Part shown: piece by piece, positions 10,615 through 21,596 of the stretch
How positions within the stretch are numbered: the stretch's first letter is position 1
Layout of the letters: the number at the start of each line of letters is the position of its first letter
Translations under genes and position numbers: made by a program
From: Favolaschia claudopus
Taxonomy: Eukaryota; Basidiomycota; Agaricomycetes; Agaricales; Mycenaceae
Direction of reading: 5' to 3'
DNA length: 64,000 bases
NCBI GenBank assembly: GCA_037176885.1
Contig: JAWWNJ010000206.1
Span: forward strand, 1-64,000
Notes under the pieces: generated by a model
Databases searched by the model: none
What the model was told of the DNA's origin: nothing
The model's input: the letters and a program-made list of their open reading frames with translations, nothing else

Positions 10615-11857
10615 ATGTCTCAAAACGATTACAACACCGTCAAAGCCGATTTCCTCAAGGCTATGGACGTTGCCGCCAATCTCGTCAAGTATTCGCCGCC
10701 CGAGTCTCGTAAAAAACCAGCTCAAGGACGTCGCCGAGATTCCCGTAAGAGCCGCCGGCTACATTGACCAGTCTCGTTTTGTTAACATTATTCTTTCGTT
10801 CGTAGGCGCGCCTTCCCCCGCTCATGCCTTTCATTTTGGAAGACAAGAGCGCGGTTCTTCGCGAGGCAATCTTCACCTCGCGTGAATATTACCACACCTT
10901 GTACGACCCGGATGGTAAACGGGACGTGTCCTTCCCCGCTGGGTTACGATGCCCTGCGGCGGATCACCAAGGCCATTCACGAAGACCGTTCCAAGAAGGC
11001 GATCCCGCCCGTCTCCACCGTTTCTTCTTCCAAGGGGACCCGGGTCGGTTTCACTAACTTTTATTGCCGTGCTCACCATTGACTCACAATTATCCCCCGC
11101 TAGAAGAGTACTCGCGGGCGGTCTCAGGGTGAACCCGAGTCTGAGGACGAGGACGAAGGCACCGTTCGTGCTCCATCGCCCGCTCTCACCACCGTTGGTG
11201 CTGACGAGGTTCGTTCTTTCTCCTAACAGCTGGCCTGTGTAGAGCTGACAATTGACACTTCTATCGTCGCCGTTGGGTGTTTGTTCACCCAGATGCTCGT
11301 TGACGATGAGCATGTCCCCGCTCCCAAGGCTCCCCCTACCGGTCCCAAGGCTAAATCAGCCATGGCGGGCAAGAAGGGTGCGCGCGCTGTGAGTCGCACG
11401 TTATTTCTGCTTTAGCTTCTGTCATTTATTTCAATCTTTCAGCATAGCCCGGCCCCCGCTAAGAAGGGCAAGGGCAACAAGCGCGCCCGCATCGACAGCG
11501 TCCCGTTCCACGAGGACTCCTTCCTCACCCACGGTGAGTTTCCCGTCCATTGTCAGTGGTTTCCCGCTGAATGTTATTACAGCAACGGCTGAATTTTACG
11601 CTTCGGCACCCGCTTCAGGTGCTGTTGTCGACGAGGCCGCTAGCGTCGTTGAGATGGGTACCGAGTTCATGAGCAACCACCTTGCCTTGCGCAAGCGGAT
11701 GTATTTCATCATGGTCGAGCTGGCGGTCATCCACGAGAACCTTCGTAGTTCTCTGGCCCGGCGCGAGCAGCTCCTCGACGAAGGAGAGAAGATCTCGGCT
11801 CGCCTTCGCGACTTCCCCGAGTCTTCCTCTGCCGGCGTCGATGCTCATGTTCCCTGA
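10615..11857 (+). pseudogene. Cargo gene A5, copy 1: coiled-coil protein with basic middle, frameshifted
   Basis: A multi-exon gene starting MSQNDYN... at 10615, converging on the minus-strand pol gene about 180 bp away. The N-terminal 45 residues and the second exon (around YYH, DPDG, RRIT-K) align with B3 of element B. The middle is rich in Lys, Gly and Asp/Glu (KKGKG near 11465), like a nuclear localisation or nucleic-acid-binding stretch. The last exon (11582-11857) is strongly helical with heptad-like Leu/Glu/Arg. Relative to copy 2, an extra A in an A-run near 10713 and an extra T near 10943 break the frame. No catalytic motif recognised. Confidence 0.7.
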
Positions 11858-12021
11858 CTCGTTCCTAAGGAGCTCCCCCAGCGGTCCCCCCTTCTTCAGA
11901 ATACTCGGTACTGGCTCAATCGTTTCGGACACCTCACGGCTCATCCTTCTGCTGGCCGCCACACACTCCCCGGGTGCGCAACTTGTTCGCAGCGCACTGG
12001 CGGGAGATGCAGACAATACAA

Positions 12022-15000
12022 TTACTCAAGGACTTCGAATCCCGTTTCAAAATGTAACGTAGATATCGTAGCAAGTAATTCATTTCCGCGCAGCGGCTTT
12101 CGTGCAGAACGAGTCTTCCGTTTGAAAGGCAGCGGCTCATCCGTGTCAGGTTCCTCTTCCTCTTCTTCTTCCTCGGGCAAGGCCTCCTGCAGAGCCGGCT
12201 CTTCGTCAGCCGTCCCGCTGGGGGTTAACCTCACATTCCCGAATTGGAAGTCATCTCCAGAATAACCGTCTTCCTCCTGGACCATCTTTTCTAGCGTCTC
12301 TGCCGAGAGGTCGATTAAGTCGTGAATGTCAGCGGGCAGCTTGATAGAGCGCCGCTGCTCGAAGGGGACCACTCTGAACTGAGCAATCTTCGATTGAAAG
12401 ACAGAGCCGTCCATCTCCGCTACGATATAACTTCCACCTTTCGTACGCCGGATGATAATTACTGGTCCCAGGTATCTGGCGGCCATCTTCGTATTCAGCG
12501 ATTTCTCAACGGTCGTATTCCTGATGAGCACCAAGTCTCCCGGCTCGAAATGGTAATCTTCGATAGTATGTTTATGTGCTATCTCGTACCAGCGCAGATT
12601 CGCTCGTTTCTCGTCGGTGACCCGTTCCCTCATCTGTTCGACGTGAGTGGCGTGCTTAGCCAGAGCCTGGGCTCGATAGCCGATTAACTCAGCGGTCGTT
12701 AGAGTCCTGCCGGGCAGATGCACTAGCCAAGTCGCTTCTTCTATATCCAGCGGGAGGATTGGATGTGCGCCCGTTACCATAAAGTAGGGTGAACAACCCG
12801 TTCCCTCGTCGAATAGTGACCCGGTCAGCCCACAACATCTGCGGGAAGAACCAGTACCACTTGCTGGGATTCCCGCCAGTAGCTTTCCATAAGGATTGCC
12901 CTCATCGAGAAGTGCCCATTTTCGACTTTCCCGTTGGCTTGAGAATTATACGGCGAAACTCTAATATTTCTTATGCCGTATTTAGACTCAAGGTAGGCTA
13001 CGGCCGCTAGGAAGGCCGGCGCATTATCTGTCACCAGTTCCTCCGGGCAACCCCACCTACAAATCACATCTTCAAGTAAGAACAAGGCCAGCGTTCTGGC
13101 ATTCTCGTTCTTTATCGGCCGCGCTTCTATGTAGCTGCTGAGAGAGCAGCGGGCGTCGACAATTTTATTGAAGCCGTTGGAAGGAGTACCAACGACCATC
13201 ACATCGACGTGTACCACCTGGAAGAGCGAAGGGGTATGGGTGACAACGAGCGGGATCTTTAATAAAGTCCTTTGCCTCAATTGACACAATTCGCAAGTCT
13301 TAATGTACCAGGTGACATCCCGCTCCATCTCAGGCCACCAGAAACGCATTTCTATCAAGGATTTGGTAGCAAAGACGCCGCGATGAGCTAGGCTATCATG
13401 AGCCGCTCGCATCATATACATTCGGTGTTCTTTGTCTACCACCAACTGATGTGCGCTCCCGTTGTGGATTTATGATAGAGTTTTCCATCTGCATCCTCGA
13501 AGAAGCCGGTGGCGAATCGTAGGAAAGCTTTGTATTCCTTGTCGTTCATGCCATCCGGGCGAGCCAGGGTGTTTCGTCGCCATTCCTTCATGAGGAGCAG
13601 CCGCTCGTCCGCTAGCTTCGCCGCTACAGATCGTTGGTCTTCAGGATACGGTTCCCGCTTCGTCGGGTCGTATTTCAATTCGAGGTCAGGGATCAGCGGC
13701 TCGCCTGCTGGCTTGTCGTCACCCTTTGACTGAGAGAAGACTTCGAAAACATATTCTCTACTAAGGCGGGTGTAAGCCCAGGCCTGTTCGGCGTCGTTTT
13801 CGAAGTCAGCGGCTGACCGAGCCTCATGTCCCGCCAATTCAGCTACCATATATCCACCTCGGGTGTCAATATCGTGCTTGAAATCCTCGAAATTCTTGAG
13901 AGGCGGCCAAGCGCTACTTTCAGGATGAAGACCCGGCGGCTCATTATTATCGAACTCGTCTTCTGGATGATCATACTCTGGATCCCCCGGCTGGATACGC
14001 CGGCGGGAGAGTCCATCTGGCCCGAAAGTCTTGCCCGGTACATGCTTCAGAGTGAAATGAAACATTAAGATCTCCTCGATCCAGCGGTTGATCGTAGCGT
14101 TGGGTCCCATTCCCGGGTGATCCAACATGCCCTTGAGGTACTGAGCGTCGGTCTCGACGACCAGTTTGCGGCAGCCCAACAGCCAATATTGCATGTGGTC
14201 TAGCGCCCTCTTCAAGCCAAACAATTCCCGCTTGGGCTGAGAATACTCGACTCTCGTTCATTCAAAGGTATGGAGCTGAAGCGGGCATAGTACCGCTTAT
14301 TTAGGTCCAAAGGATCCCGCTGGTACACATGCACTCCAACTCCAAGGTACGACGTATCAACCGCCAGCACCACTTCGGTGTCCCATTCATATCTTATAGG
14401 TCTAAGCGCGGGACATTCTCGCAAAGCCTTCTTCAAAACTTTCATGCAGGCGTCTTGGGGCGGGCCCCACTCGAATATGACCTCTTTCCGGGTGAGCTTC
14501 TGAATCGGTTCAGCCTTGACCGTGTAGTCTTGGATGAACATCCTCATAACGCCCACAGTTCCCAGAAAGGCTTTCACATCGTGGAAATCCTTCAGCGGGC
14601 CCCAACGCTCAATGACGCCGATTCTATCTTCATCCGGGCGCATGCCCTCGTATGAGCAGACATGCCCGACCACCTTAAAGGTTCCCCGGCAAATCTGCAA
14701 CTTCTTCCCGCTTACAGTCGCCCCAGAATAGGCTAGCCGGGTAAGTACCCGGTTGCAGTCTACCAAGTGTAACCACACAAAGACCCTTATCAGCGGGTTC
14801 TCTGGGATGGTCTCGTACGTCCCGTCAGGCTTCTCATATCGAGTGAAGCCGCCGGCGACAGGCACGTCATCTATATACGGCGGGTGACCGCAGGAATTTC
14901 ATCTCGCAGGATGTAGGTTACGTCTTCGTGGAAGATCGGCACCGAGTTGGTCCAACCCTGCGGCAATCTTACCAATCGAAGCGCCCCAAACGGAGTTTGG

Positions 15001-16190
15001 AAGGTCGTGTAATCTCGAGATTCCGGGTCAATCAGCCGGTGGTTGTACCCAGAATAAAGATCAAACGTGGACCCACAAGCCCTTCCTGCGAAATGTTCGG
15101 CTAGATCCGCGGCGCCGGGAGGCACCCCAGAGTGTGCAATGGTTACCGCGTTCAGCGGCTCCAACGAATGCACTAACCGAATTGACTTCTTATCACTCTT
15201 CAGAACTCCAAAGTACTTGGTGCGGTACGAGCCGTTGGACGGTTCGTAGATATTGGCGTCGATACTCGCCCTAAGCACCTTGCAGACTTCTTCCAGCTGT
15301 CCCGGCGGGATGGGAATATTTCTTTCCACCCAGACCTTATGGTCTGCCTTCACCGGGAACTTGACTGGCGGGAAGAAATCCGTCCTGAAAGTTCCTCGTT
15401 CACTGTCATCCCATGCTACCGTATTTTCGTGTATAGATAACATGTGATGAACCAGCTTCATCTCTTCATCATTCAGGAACCCATCATTATGCAGTTCGTC
15501 CACTACCGCTTTCCTTTCCGCTGTGTACCTCCCTACGGGAACGAACTCTGGCGGGTGAGGGTCTAGCGGGACGAGATTCTGCAGCGGATCCCCAATGATA
15601 TTTCTTTCTATCCTGAACTCGGGAGGGAGCGGCTCGAGGACCGGCTTTACTTTCAGCGCTACCGGCTTATATTTCTTCGAGAACACCTCCTTCACCTCGA
15701 CTTCAGGCGGGCGATCCTCGGGAACGATTTCCTCCATCAACACCACTTTCGTTTCGTTGTGTTCGAACCCGGGCACCACCCAGTCGGCGTAGTCACAGCA
15801 CTGACAGCGCTCCCCTGCTGAATGCCGAGACCGCTCCTGTTTGAGCGACTCAACATCGGCACCGGCTGTCATGAACACAGCGGCTGGGTCCTTCAGTTTC
15901 TCTCTGACTTTATCCGTTATATTAGCTACGATGGCTACATAGGATTCGCCGACGTTCTTTCCTTCTGTCAGCTGCTCATTATATTCCTGAAATAGCTGAG
16001 CAGCGGGTTTGTCATCAACTTCTGGCATGGCAGCCGCTAGGTAGGCCATTTTCGTCTCGGCCATCGAAAACCCCTCTTCTCCAGATTTCATCAAAGTGCA
16101 AATTCTAGGAACATTATTCTCGTCCAGTTCTATCTGAACCGCTAACTCTCCTTGATGGTTAATCAACTCCTCGAATTCTGAAAATTTTGT
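12022..16190 (-). pseudogene. pol: Pol (reverse transcriptase-RNase H-integrase) of element A, copy 1, frameshifted
   Basis: Ty3/gypsy polymerase read on the minus strand. RT occupies about 14700-16166 and breaks exactly at the catalytic YIDD site near 14880, where copy 2 has one more base. RNase H follows (DTSYLG; SQPKREL broken near 14250; VVETDAQ). Integrase has an HHCC zinc finger (about 13300-13400) and the D-D-E core (VHVDVM, VTDNAP, NGKVENGH) at about 12900-13220. The C-terminal GPY/F-like part contains YLGPV, followed by an acidic tail; I see no chromodomain. Further frame breaks lie near 13457, 12897 and 12807. Homologous throughout to the intact pol of element B. Confidence 0.92.
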
Positions 16191-17420
16191 TCCTCTTCGC
16201 CGCTCGCCTGCGCAGCCGGTGGCGCATCGTTTTGTACGCGCCGCACCTGCCGCCGCTGACCTCTGGGGAAGGTAGGGACGACCACCCGCTTCGAAGTGGA
16301 GGGGTCGGTCAGAGTCAGGAACTGGTTCCCGTCAGAAGTATTTTTGATACCGCTGGCGGTCAGAATTTCGAAGGGCCGCCCCAGCAAGCACTTTGTAGGC
16401 CGGGTTCCGTATAACATGCACTTGTAGGTACACTGTCATATCGCCGAACCTGAAGGGGACGTTCCTCGCTAACCCGACTGACTTTTCGGTTTGCCCGTTG
16501 GCGCTCATCATGTGGATACAGTTATCCGGGTCCCAACTGACTCCCAGCTCGGTGGCTACCGACAGGGCCATGGACACTATCTGTGATCCACCATCCAGAA
16601 TGCATTCGACTTCGGCGGCTCCATGAATGAGCGGGAAGACCACTCTCAGGGCCGCTGATTCTCCAGCAGAAGCTTCGGAGATCGCGACGAAGATTTCTCT
16701 CACCGCCTCACCATCGGCTACCCGACTGCCAATATTGCACCGCCGGGTCGACAGTGATGAGAGCTCCCGCTGGCATGAGTCCATCGGCCACAGTTGAGAC
16801 CTGAACTAATGCTTCGTAAGGGAGGTCCTCCAAGGCTACGCTGGAGGACTCATCATCTTCGTCGGCTTCTTTCTCTGCGTGGCTAATCAATTGCTCGAGG
16901 GTGACTCGAACAGCGGGCGAGACTCTCTTCTTCGAGAGCAACGCCTTAGCCTGACGCAGCAACTTCGGGCTGAGGGCGAACAACCTCCCCAGCGGGAGCG
17001 CTATTTCCAGGCTTCCAAAGATCTCCTTTATCAAGGATTCGACCTCCTCATCTTCCTGGTCCTCTACTGGCGCCTTCAACTCGTAGTTCTTTTCGTTGGC
17101 CGCCGCCTGCGGATTTCCCGCCGGCCGAACTCTAGGTTCGTTGGGCCTTTTGGCTGGCTTGACCGGGGGAACGTTCCTATACGGAAGTTCCGGCGGCTGA
17201 GTGCCATTTTGTTCTTCTGTCTCCTCCCGCTCCTTTTCCTTGGTCTCCACGATCGCCGGCTGTGCTTCGACAGCGGGCTTTCGTATCGTCCTCGGTTTAT
17301 AGGGCAACTTCGGCATCACAACTTCCATTTTCTTTCCTGCGGGCGGGCGTGCTTGTCGGTTCTCCGGGGGCTTATCCGCAGTGGGTTTCCCCTTGGCCCC
17401 CTTCCTCGAACTCTCTAAAA
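16163..17420 (-). pseudogene. pro: Pro region (aspartic protease) of element A, copy 1, frameshifted
   Basis: The minus-strand region between gag and pol begins in the frame LESSRKG..., -1 relative to the end of gag, and carries a Lys/Pro/Glu-rich leader (MEVVMPKLPYK from 17328). A retropepsin-like domain follows at about 16330-16640. The active-site motif reads D-G-G-S where element B has D-S-G-S, so catalysis is doubtful. The downstream conserved GRPFEIL motif is reached only after a 1-nt insertion near 16391; another frame change lies near 16745. The end reads into an A-AAT-TTT heptamer near 16177-16183 and the pol frame is -1 from there. Confidence 0.8.
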
Positions 17421-19433
17421 ATGCTCACCTTCGACGCTGTTCCCCGTTCGGGAAGGACCAGCCCCGTTGGAAAGAGCGAGAGTTCGCTGAGACAGCCGCC
17501 AGCAGAATCGCAACAGCGTTGGCGTCGAATTGCGGCGGGGGAGATTGGCTTTGATGAGCCACAAGGGGTGTTGAACACCCCCTGAACCATGCGACTGGAG
17601 TTGCGTCACTTGCCGCTGGAGGTTTACTTGCTCAGCTCGCAAGGAAACCAATTCTTCTTCTCTCGGGTCATAGTAGAATTCCTCGTTCTGGCTGAACGCG
17701 GCTTGCGCGGCTCCAGCTCCTGCTCGTCCATGTCAAGAACGGAGAGCTGAGCGAAGACAGACTGGTAGTTTTGCGCAGCGGCCGTGGGTTGGGCGGCCGG
17801 GCGGTACTCCTCTACCTGCTGCTTCTTGGACTTGTGCCCGTCTTTCGGATTGGTATCCCATTGGGGAAACAGTCTCTGAACCCTACGACCTTCATCTTTC
17901 CACTCCCTATGTGGGCTTGCCGAATGAGACACTTATCTCTAAAATGCCCAAACTTGTCGCAATAAAGACACCCCTGATCCGCCAGGTTCCCTTTGAATTG
18001 CACGGTTGGCATTCGCGGGAAAGACTGGGAGTCAGCGGCGCCTGGGACTCTGCCCGGTAGGGACTTATAGAAGGACTCCAACTCGGCCATCCTCTTCTTG
18101 GTCGCGGCGTCGATCTCTTTTAATTGGGAGGTCTGGTTATCCAGCCGCTCCATCATAGTGACGACCGACACCTTAATCGTCTCAAGAAGGGACTTGCGTC
18201 GATCTCTTTTAATTGGGAGGTCTGGTTATCCAGCCGCTCCATCATAGTGACGACCGACACCTTAATCGTCTCAAGAAGGGACTTGTTAGGGTCCTCCTCT
18301 TCTTTCTTTACCGTCACGTTTGGGTGAGGTAGTATGGATCGCCCGCTCGACGCCTTTCCAGACCCGCTGGCGTTCTTGGACTTGCTCGAGTAACCCCGGT
18401 CAGAGGCGCCAAAGAACTCAGAGTTAGCGGTCGAGCGTTTTGCGATTCTTTTGGCTTCAGTCATGACCTCGGCCAGCGTCCATGTGCGGACCTCTGGCTC
18501 GTCAGCATCATCCCCGGCAGCGGGAGGTTTCCGCTCGAGGTTCTCCAGAATCCGTTCCTTAAACTCTGGACTCAACTTGGAGAAGAACATCGGGAGAGCC
18601 TCCCGGTGCGAAATTAATTTCGAATCGAGAAGCTTGTTCGCCTCGACGTTCATGACGCGCATTAGGCGCATGAGTTCGTCTTCATCGTCCCGGTCGATCC
18701 CCTCTTCCGTGAACTTACGAAGCTGCCGGTGCAATTTCTGCACAGAGCCCTTCTTTTGGTCGACTACGGACGGGTAATTTTCCAGGATTTCTTTCTTAAA
18801 GTCGTCGAACTTCTTAGAATACGAGGCGAATTGCCGCCACTCCTCGGCGGTTGCCTGAGCAGTATAGCGGCAGACAAACTCGTTCTTTTTATCATCCGGC
18901 GTCTCATCTAATTCCATCATACGCTCCACATGGTCCAGGAAACGAACCAGTTCCTCCGGCTCTTCCTCTTTGAAGAGCGGGGCGTTCCTGTCCCATGGTT
19001 CCGGCGCGCGCTTCTTTCCTCGAACGACAGGGTTGTTGTTGCCGTCGTCAGCCATCGGATTATTTGAAGGGGTTGGTGAAGTGTTGAGTAGTGGTGAAGA
19101 GACAGACGAAAGAGTCGTTGACGACTGGGTAGCTGCACCGTCGGGCGTAACAGGTCTTGTGCCGGGCGGTTGAGTTGAGGTTTGTTGTTCCAGCGGAGCA
19201 GAGGGGCTCAACGACTGGGTTTGGCGGGTACGATAAGCGTGAGCTTGGGTTCGTCCGCGCAGAGAATAGAGTTCCCGGGCAAGAGCAACAGGCGGGCGGG
19301 AAGGATCGTCAGTCTCGAGATCGAGAGCAGCGGCAGCGGCACGTAGGCTAGTGTTGGTTGACCGAGGTTTTGGTGGTGGTGCTCTAGCGGATCGTCCTTC
19401 TGAAGCCACGTCTCCTCCGAAACTAAATGGCAA
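17415..19433 (-). pseudogene. gag: Gag of element A, copy 1, disrupted
   Basis: Gag starts at 19433 (MPFSFGG...) with a Pro/Ser/Thr-rich extension of about 126 residues before the part that aligns with B Gag (MADDG near 19055). The capsid-like region (WDRNAPLF, then LRKF) is followed by a CCHC zinc knuckle C-x2-C-x4-H-x4-C near 17950-17985. An 89-bp tandem duplication (18107-18284) breaks the frame, and at least two more frame changes follow toward the C-terminus. The gag frame ends CAT-TTT-TAG near 17415, where the pro frame lies at -1. Confidence 0.88.
18107..18284. repeat. 89-bp tandem duplication in gag
   Basis: The segment beginning gcgtcgatctcttttaattg at 18107 is repeated exactly from 18196, giving two units of 89 bp. 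Because 89 is not a multiple of three the duplication shifts the gag frame. The exact identity of the units suggests a recent event in this copy or an assembly artefact. Confidence 0.9.
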
Positions 19434-19573
19434 AATCTTCTATAGCGGGCCTGGAGCTAATGGCTCAACGGGCGGGTGTATATTCTATTCTCGAGTCAAC
19501 CGGCGGATGGTTCGTGCTAGGTTATAGCAGCGTCCACAAGCGATTTCTTTCGACTTGACACAAATAATCTGTC

Positions 19574-19593
19574 ACCCCTCGCGGTGGGCTCCA
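19574..19593 (-). other. Primer binding site of element A
   Basis: On the minus strand, two bases after the LTR end ..GTTTCA, the sequence TGGAGCCCACCGCGAGGG begins. It starts with TGG, as expected for a complement of a tRNA 3' CCA end, and is identical to the PBS of element B. The primer tRNA would end CTCCA (discriminator U); I did not identify the tRNA species. Confidence 0.8.
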
Positions 19594-19595
19594 GA

Positions 19596-19608
19596 TGAAA
19601 CGGTGCGT
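19596..19608 (-). repeat. 13-bp remnant of the element A 5' LTR
   Basis: The sequence tgaaacggtgcgt is the PBS-proximal LTR end, matching the start of the LTR at 956. It is cut off by the first base of the element B LTR at 19609. The remaining roughly 1.8 kb of this LTR is not found after element B. Confidence 0.75.
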
Positions 19609-21036
19609 TGATAGGCCTGGGATGAAAACACCCCGTGTTTTCTCAATTTTTGAACATGTTTAATATTATATAACGCGTGTTTGAACTAAGAGGAATAAAG
19701 GGACATCTCTAGGATATATCTCAGAGGGTTAAAGCGTACCCGCGCTGTTAACTAAATGATGCAAGGGAAAGCTAGACTTGTCTACGACTTATGATTATCC
19801 AGAAATGAATACTCATACACGGTAGTCGAGGATAACAATCCCTCTTCTAAGTCCAACCATTCTACCAATTGAATTGGGACCTAAGGGGACATCAAGGAAC
19901 ATGGGATAACATTGGAGGAGTACTTAGGCAGCGCGCCTAGACCAATATCAAGGGATTCGAGTCGCGGAAACGACGAACCAAGGGAAACCGAGTAGCGGCA
20001 TAAGGATTGCCGGAGATGCCGAAGAACGGATCATCGAAGGATCAGTGGTCTTGAGGAGATTTCTCTGCTCAAGGATAAATTAGAAGCACTGGCAAGGACC
20101 GGAAGGACCTTACCTCGAGGCGAGGCATGTAGCAGGAACATTCGTATCCTCGAAAGGCTAGCCGCGATGAGAGGGATAGAAGCCAGTATCAAGTCAAGGA
20201 TCGGGAGGATCCATCACGCACACGTGACCATCACGAGGGATCGACGCGATAGATGCGATAATGACTCCTCGTGTATTTACACGTTACTCGCGCGTGCAAC
20301 CACAACACACAGGCGTGACTTAACAGCCTCGTCTGCTAAATAAGGACAATACACGTACCAGGACACGTAGGTAGATACCCAATTAAGATGTAAATATTTA
20401 TTCGAGCGTAGTATATAAAGCCTGTAAATTATTAGCTGGGCTCCAGTGGATTGCTCCCTCCTTGATTGTCCGTGTAAGCTATCAGCCGCACGTTCAGTAA
20501 AGAAGTGTTCACATCCAGTGGGACAACCCAGGGAACTTACTTAGTTTTCTGTTTTGTTTTCAATCTATAAATTGGACTTGTGATTTGATCAGAGAATTGT
20601 TAAACGCGTGAAATAAGTAAACTTGAACGGGAATCAGACGCGTGAAACGGAATTCTGAGATAAGAGAAACGCGAGTACAAGGGATTAAGCGCGACTTAGC
20701 AGTCTAGTGCCATATTCCATCGGATTGAAAGGAAACTTGAACAAGATAAATTACCTAGACTCCTACAAACCAACCGACATTGCGAAAACTAAGTCCTGAG
20801 TTCGAAAAAGCTCAAATAGGATCGAGTCGCGCCAACTCAAAGCAAGTTTTATCGAGTCAAGACACCTCGAATTGTATAACATATATCCTCGGATTGGGGA
20901 ATATAGTCAGATTGCCACAGTAGATACGTTACTGGAACCCCGACTCGCACGCGAAGCTGAAGTTGTGGATTTTGTTTGAAGGGATTTATTATCTCAACGA
21001 ATAAAGTTATACAATAAACATATAGCAAGCGTTTCA
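19609..21036 (+). repeat. 5' LTR of gypsy element B (about 1,428 bp)
   Basis: Runs TGATAGGCCTGG...AAGCGTTTCA and recurs at 35462-36889 with only about a dozen differences by eye, suggesting a fairly recent insertion. A TATA box (tatataaag, 20412-20420) is the probable promoter of the genomic RNA. The termini resemble those of element A (both begin TGATAGG and end GTTTCA). Confidence 0.93.
20412..20420 (+). promoter_or_regulatory. TATA box in element B LTR
   Basis: TATATAAAG in the middle of the LTR, with the same box at 36266-36274 in the 3' LTR. This is the expected place for the U3/R promoter driving gag-pol RNA. Confidence 0.55.
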
Positions 21037-21038
21037 TC

Positions 21039-21056
21039 TGGAGCCCACCGCGAGGG
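21039..21056 (+). other. Primer binding site of element B
   Basis: TGGAGCCCACCGCGAGGG follows the LTR end after two bases. The same 18 nt serve element A, so both lineages probably use one tRNA primer. Confidence 0.82.
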
Positions 21057-21060
21057 GTTC

Positions 21061-21596
21061 ATTTGGCTATTACTTCATAGAAGTAATTTATACATTCAAG
21101 GCCTATCGGCTTTTGGAACTAGATTTGCTACAAAGGCGCGCTAAATTCTAGCCGCGACTCGGGCATATCCTTCGAAGAGCTCTTAAGGCTTCGAAGCGCG
21201 ACTTGGACAAGAAAAGTCGCAACTGGATCTTAGATTCAGTAAAACTAGAACACAGACACTTTGTAACTGGAGTCTTTCGAGATTTCGGGAGACGGGGAAC
21301 AATCTTCAACTGGTTTTCCAAAACCACTACACAGACGTTCCGACAGGCATAAAACTCCACAAGAGTTACCTCGCCTGCCTTCAAAGAAGAAGGCAAAGTC
21401 ACAAACGCCTGCTGAACAAGGTAGAGCCGAAGTTAAAGGCAAAACCTCTGCTCGAGCAAAAGCGTATCAAGAAATAAGCACGGCTTCTTCTTCACAACCA
21501 CAAACGAGCCAGGAACCTATAATTGAGAGGAGAGAAAATCTCGACTCACAAAACAGTTCTCAGACTCTAGGTTCAGAAGATTTAAGTCGAGGCAGA
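21061..21596 (+). other. Leader of element B, open in the gag frame
   Basis: This is the untranslated leader between PBS and the gag ATG. From about 21264 to the ATG at 21597 the gag frame has no stop codon (about 110 codons, Lys/Ser/Gln-rich), yet I found no in-frame ATG. Element A Gag has an N-terminal extension of similar length, so the extension may once have been, or may still be, translated from a non-AUG or spliced start. Confidence 0.5.
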
